Part shown: piece after piece, positions 14,013-15,375 of the stretch | Position numbering within the stretch: the first letter of the stretch is position 1 | How the letters are laid out: each line of letters starts with the position of its first letter | From: Fimenecus sp036652055 | Lineage (GTDB): Bacteria; Bacillota; Clostridia; Oscillospirales; Acutalibacteraceae | Length of the DNA stretch: 15,375 nt | Direction: 5' to 3' | NCBI GenBank assembly: GCA_036652055.1 | Contig: JAVVWP010000034.1 | Location: forward strand, 1-15,375 | The notes under the pieces: generated by a model | The model's database searches: none | What the model was told of the DNA's origin: nothing | Seen by the model: only the letters and a program-made list of their open reading frames with translations | Position numbers and translations under genes: made by a program

Positions 14013-14198
14013 TTACTTGAAAAATATCGAAAGAAGTAATAATCCGCCAAAAACTATTAACCAACAATTGTTTTGCAACTTATCATGTTTACATTCTGCC
14101 TCAGCAGAATATCCTTCACAAGGTGATACTGCCTTAAAAAAACAACAAATAATTATTATTACCACAATGGCTAATATTATATAACCTAAACTTTCCAT
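14013..14198 (-). CDS. Small cysteine-containing membrane protein, function unknown
   Basis: A 61-residue protein with two strongly hydrophobic segments, about residues 5-20 (GYIILAIVVIIIICCF) and 46-60 (WLIVFGGLLLLSIFF). A polar loop of about 25 residues between them contains Cys27, Cys36 and Cys45, with a further Cys18-Cys19 pair at the end of the first helix. The ATG at 14198 has AGAGGAAAA directly upstream, a good ribosome binding site, which supports a real gene. I do not recognise a family. A terminator lies about 60 bases after the stop. The preceding minus-strand gene is 134 bases upstream. Confidence 0.6.
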   Translation of the reverse strand: MESLGYIILAIVVIIIICCFFKAVSPCEGYSAEAECKHDKLQNNCWLIVFGGLLLLSIFFK

Positions 14199-14331
14199 AA
14201 TTTTCCTCTTTTCGTTTTTAAAAATTACTCACCACACTAATGAGTTTGGATTCACTGTAACATTGTTTTGATGATTTGTGAATACTAACCATAAACAAGA
14301 GCGAGGAGCGTGACAAAAATTAATTAAAGAG

Positions 14332-14625
14332 TCAAGTCAGGTTAGAAGAACTTTCAGGTACGCTACCATCTTTATTAAGAATTTTAACAAGTAGAGAGCG
14401 ACCTCCTAAGCCATGAGTTTCATATACAAAATCATATTCATTTCCGTAAGTAAAAGATGGTACTTGAACTTTTGAGCCATCTTTTATAAAGACGCTATCA
14501 GAAATTTCACCGTCATCAAAATCATTTCCGCTTTTGTAAACAACAAATATTTTTGTACCTTTAATTTGAATATCATTATCAGACTTAAAATCAAGTTTAC
14601 GAGTTCCTACCACTTTTACTATCAT
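14332..14625 (-). CDS. Small soluble beta-rich protein, possibly an OB-fold/ssDNA-binding-like protein of a mobile element
   Basis: A 97-residue protein when started at ATG 14625, which follows AGAAGGAAG; a longer form from ATG 14649 lacks such a site. There is no signal peptide or membrane segment. The sequence reads as a series of short strands: MIVKVVGTRKLDF, IQIKGTKIFVVYK, an acidic loop DFDDGE, SDSVFIK and EYDFVYETHG, ending with LLVKILNKDG and a Ser-rich tail. This order (VG-x-RK-DF, then G-T-x-[IL]-[FY], then a final strand) resembles small proteins encoded by rolling-circle plasmids and filamentous-phage-like elements of Firmicutes that are thought to bind single-stranded DNA. That likeness is from pattern memory only. 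It is the gene nearest to the CRISPR array. Confidence 0.55.
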   Translation of the reverse strand: MIVKVVGTRKLDFKSDNDIQIKGTKIFVVYKSGNDFDDGEISDSVFIKDGSKVQVPSFTYGNEYDFVYETHGLGGRSLLVKILNKDGSVPESSSNLT

Positions 14626-14710
14626 CTTACTACTTCCTTCTGCCTGCATTTTTTCAGGACTTTAAATTTTATTATCAACATTACAATTGTGTAATAGATT
14701 GATATACTTC

Positions 14711-14719
14711 ATTTTAACA
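14711..14719 (-). promoter_or_regulatory. Possible extended -10 promoter of the small gene next to the CRISPR array
   Basis: On the minus strand TGTTAAAAT (14719-14711) gives an extended -10 with hexamer TAAAAT; no good -35 was found 17 bases upstream. An imperfect palindrome ATTACA-ATTG-TGTAAT (14680-14695) lies between this and the gene start and could be an operator. Confidence 0.35.
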
Positions 14720-14766
14720 TATGTTGTGTCCAATAAAGCGGACTTATGACTTAAAATAGGAAGCTT

Positions 14767-14810
14767 AAAAAAATTGACGCTAAACTCAAATAAATTGAGC
14801 ATAGCGTCAT
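14767..14810 (-). terminator. Intrinsic terminator downstream of the CRISPR array (minus-strand transcription)
   Basis: On the minus strand TGACGCTA (14809-14802) pairs with TAGCGTCA (14782-14775). CTCAA (14799-14795 on that strand) pairs with TTGAG (14789-14785) inside, with a small internal mismatch and a five-base loop. After the stem come A-T7 (14773-14767). The orientation fits transcripts coming leftward out of the CRISPR array, about 140 bases past the last repeat. Confidence 0.75.
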
Positions 14811-14946
14811 AGTTAAGATGATAAATGCGTTTTTCCTAATGCTATTTAAGGTATATTAATTTAAATAGAATTTTTATTTCAGTGAATAATTTCATATACT
14901 ATTTCTTTGCAATAACCTTTTGGTAAAATTGAGCAAGAATATTTTA
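14811..14946. other. Noncoding AT-rich spacer between the CRISPR trailer end and its terminator
   Basis: No open frame with a ribosome binding site, promoter of quality or further repeat copy was seen on either strand in this stretch. Confidence 0.5.
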
Positions 14947-15375
14947 TCAATTTTTGTAACACCTGCGATGGGTGTGACAGTTGATGATTATGTATCAAAA
15001 TTTATTACTTTAATTTCAATCCACACACCCACGAGGGGTGTGACAATGCTGAAATGAATTCTTATGTTGATTTGAAAATTTCAATCCACACACCCACGAG
15101 GGGTGTGACTTAACAAATGCAATGTCAAGACCGGTATCAAGAATTTCAATCCACACACCCACGAGGGGTGTGACTTTATACCTGTCTTGGTGCTTCAAAT
15201 CATTCAGAAATTTCAATCCACACACCCACGAGGGGTGTGACAATAAAATAACAAAACATTGAAATAACCCAAGGGATTTCAATCCACACACCCACGAGGG
15301 GTGTGACGCTTGCTATCAATTTATTAAAAGGAGTTAAAATTATATTTCAATCCACACACCCACGAGGGGTGTGAC
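14947..15375 (-). CRISPR. Subtype I-C CRISPR array, leader-distal (trailer) end, cut by the window edge
   Basis: Six identical 32-base repeats (ATTTCAATCC...GGGGTGTGAC on the plus strand) lie at 15013-15044, 15078-15109, 15143-15174, 15210-15241, 15276-15307 and 15344-15375. The five spacers between them are 33, 33, 35, 34 and 36 bases. A seventh, degenerate copy at 14947-14978 is followed by a 34-base spacer. Read on the minus strand the repeat starts GTCACACCCC and ends GGATTGAAAT, close to the classic I-C repeat that ends ATTGAAAC; CACACCC and GGGTGTG form the stem. The degenerate copy keeps the 5' half and has lost the 3' handle, as expected at the old end of an array. Transcription should therefore run leftward, with leader and cas genes beyond the right edge. 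The last repeat ends exactly at the window end, so the array continues. Confidence 0.97.

Noticed and set aside
15016..15291. A 91-codon minus-strand open frame with repeated HPSWVCGLKF peptides
   Set aside because: It lies entirely within the CRISPR array; the peptide repeats are translations of the 32-base repeats, and the frame has no ribosome binding site.

Overview
The window is AT-rich DNA with clostridial-type gene content. It has spore-maturation genes (spmA, spmB), an AbrB-type transition-state regulator, a KapD-like exonuclease, a Clostridium/Bacillus-type glutamate dehydrogenase, strong AGGAGG-like ribosome binding sites and sigma-A promoters that often carry an extended -10 (TGnTATAAT). 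This suggests a spore-forming or formerly spore-forming anaerobic Clostridia member, perhaps a gut Oscillospirales/Ruminococcaceae type. The genus cannot be fixed from sequence reading alone.

Layout, left to right. (1) 1-302: the 5' part of a tRNA-Leu(UAG) on the minus strand with its own promoter, then a leader region with a possible short upstream ORF and a hairpin. (2) 303-3074: a cytoplasmic glycoside hydrolase family 2 enzyme followed by a WYL-domain regulator, probably co-transcribed. (3) 3147-6889: a glycolytic operon pgk-tpiA-gpmI (no gap gene in the window) with a good promoter. Its likely terminator lies inside the convergent spmB gene. (4) 6796-7891, minus: spmA-spmB with overlapping reading frames. 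(5) 7953-8854, plus: an AbrB-like regulator with a C-terminal CxxC/CxxC element, then a UPF0178 (YaiI/YqxD) protein. (6) 8910-10160, minus: glutamate dehydrogenase starting at TTG. (7) 10351-11369, plus: two small membrane proteins of unknown function behind a near-consensus promoter. (8) 11453-13651, minus: an M28-family membrane metallopeptidase followed by a DEDDh exonuclease with a zinc ribbon. (9) 13652-14946: an accessory-looking stretch with two small minus-strand genes and much noncoding sequence. (10) 14947-15375: the leader-distal end of a subtype I-C CRISPR array, cut by the window edge. Its inferred transcription is leftward, so leader and cas genes should lie to the right of the window.

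Most of the window is housekeeping: central carbon flow from triose phosphates to 2-phosphoglycerate, glutamate/2-oxoglutarate exchange and sporulation-related functions. The less ordinary parts are regulatory. Intrinsic terminators are placed inside a convergent gene and directly against downstream ribosome binding sites. A perfect inverted repeat sits between the -35 and -10 of the abrB-like promoter. A terminator lies past the trailer end of the CRISPR array. No wholly new system was recognised. The strongest candidates for a second look are the CRISPR trailer region with its neighbouring small gene, the peptidase with membrane segments inserted in its catalytic domain, and the GH2 leader.
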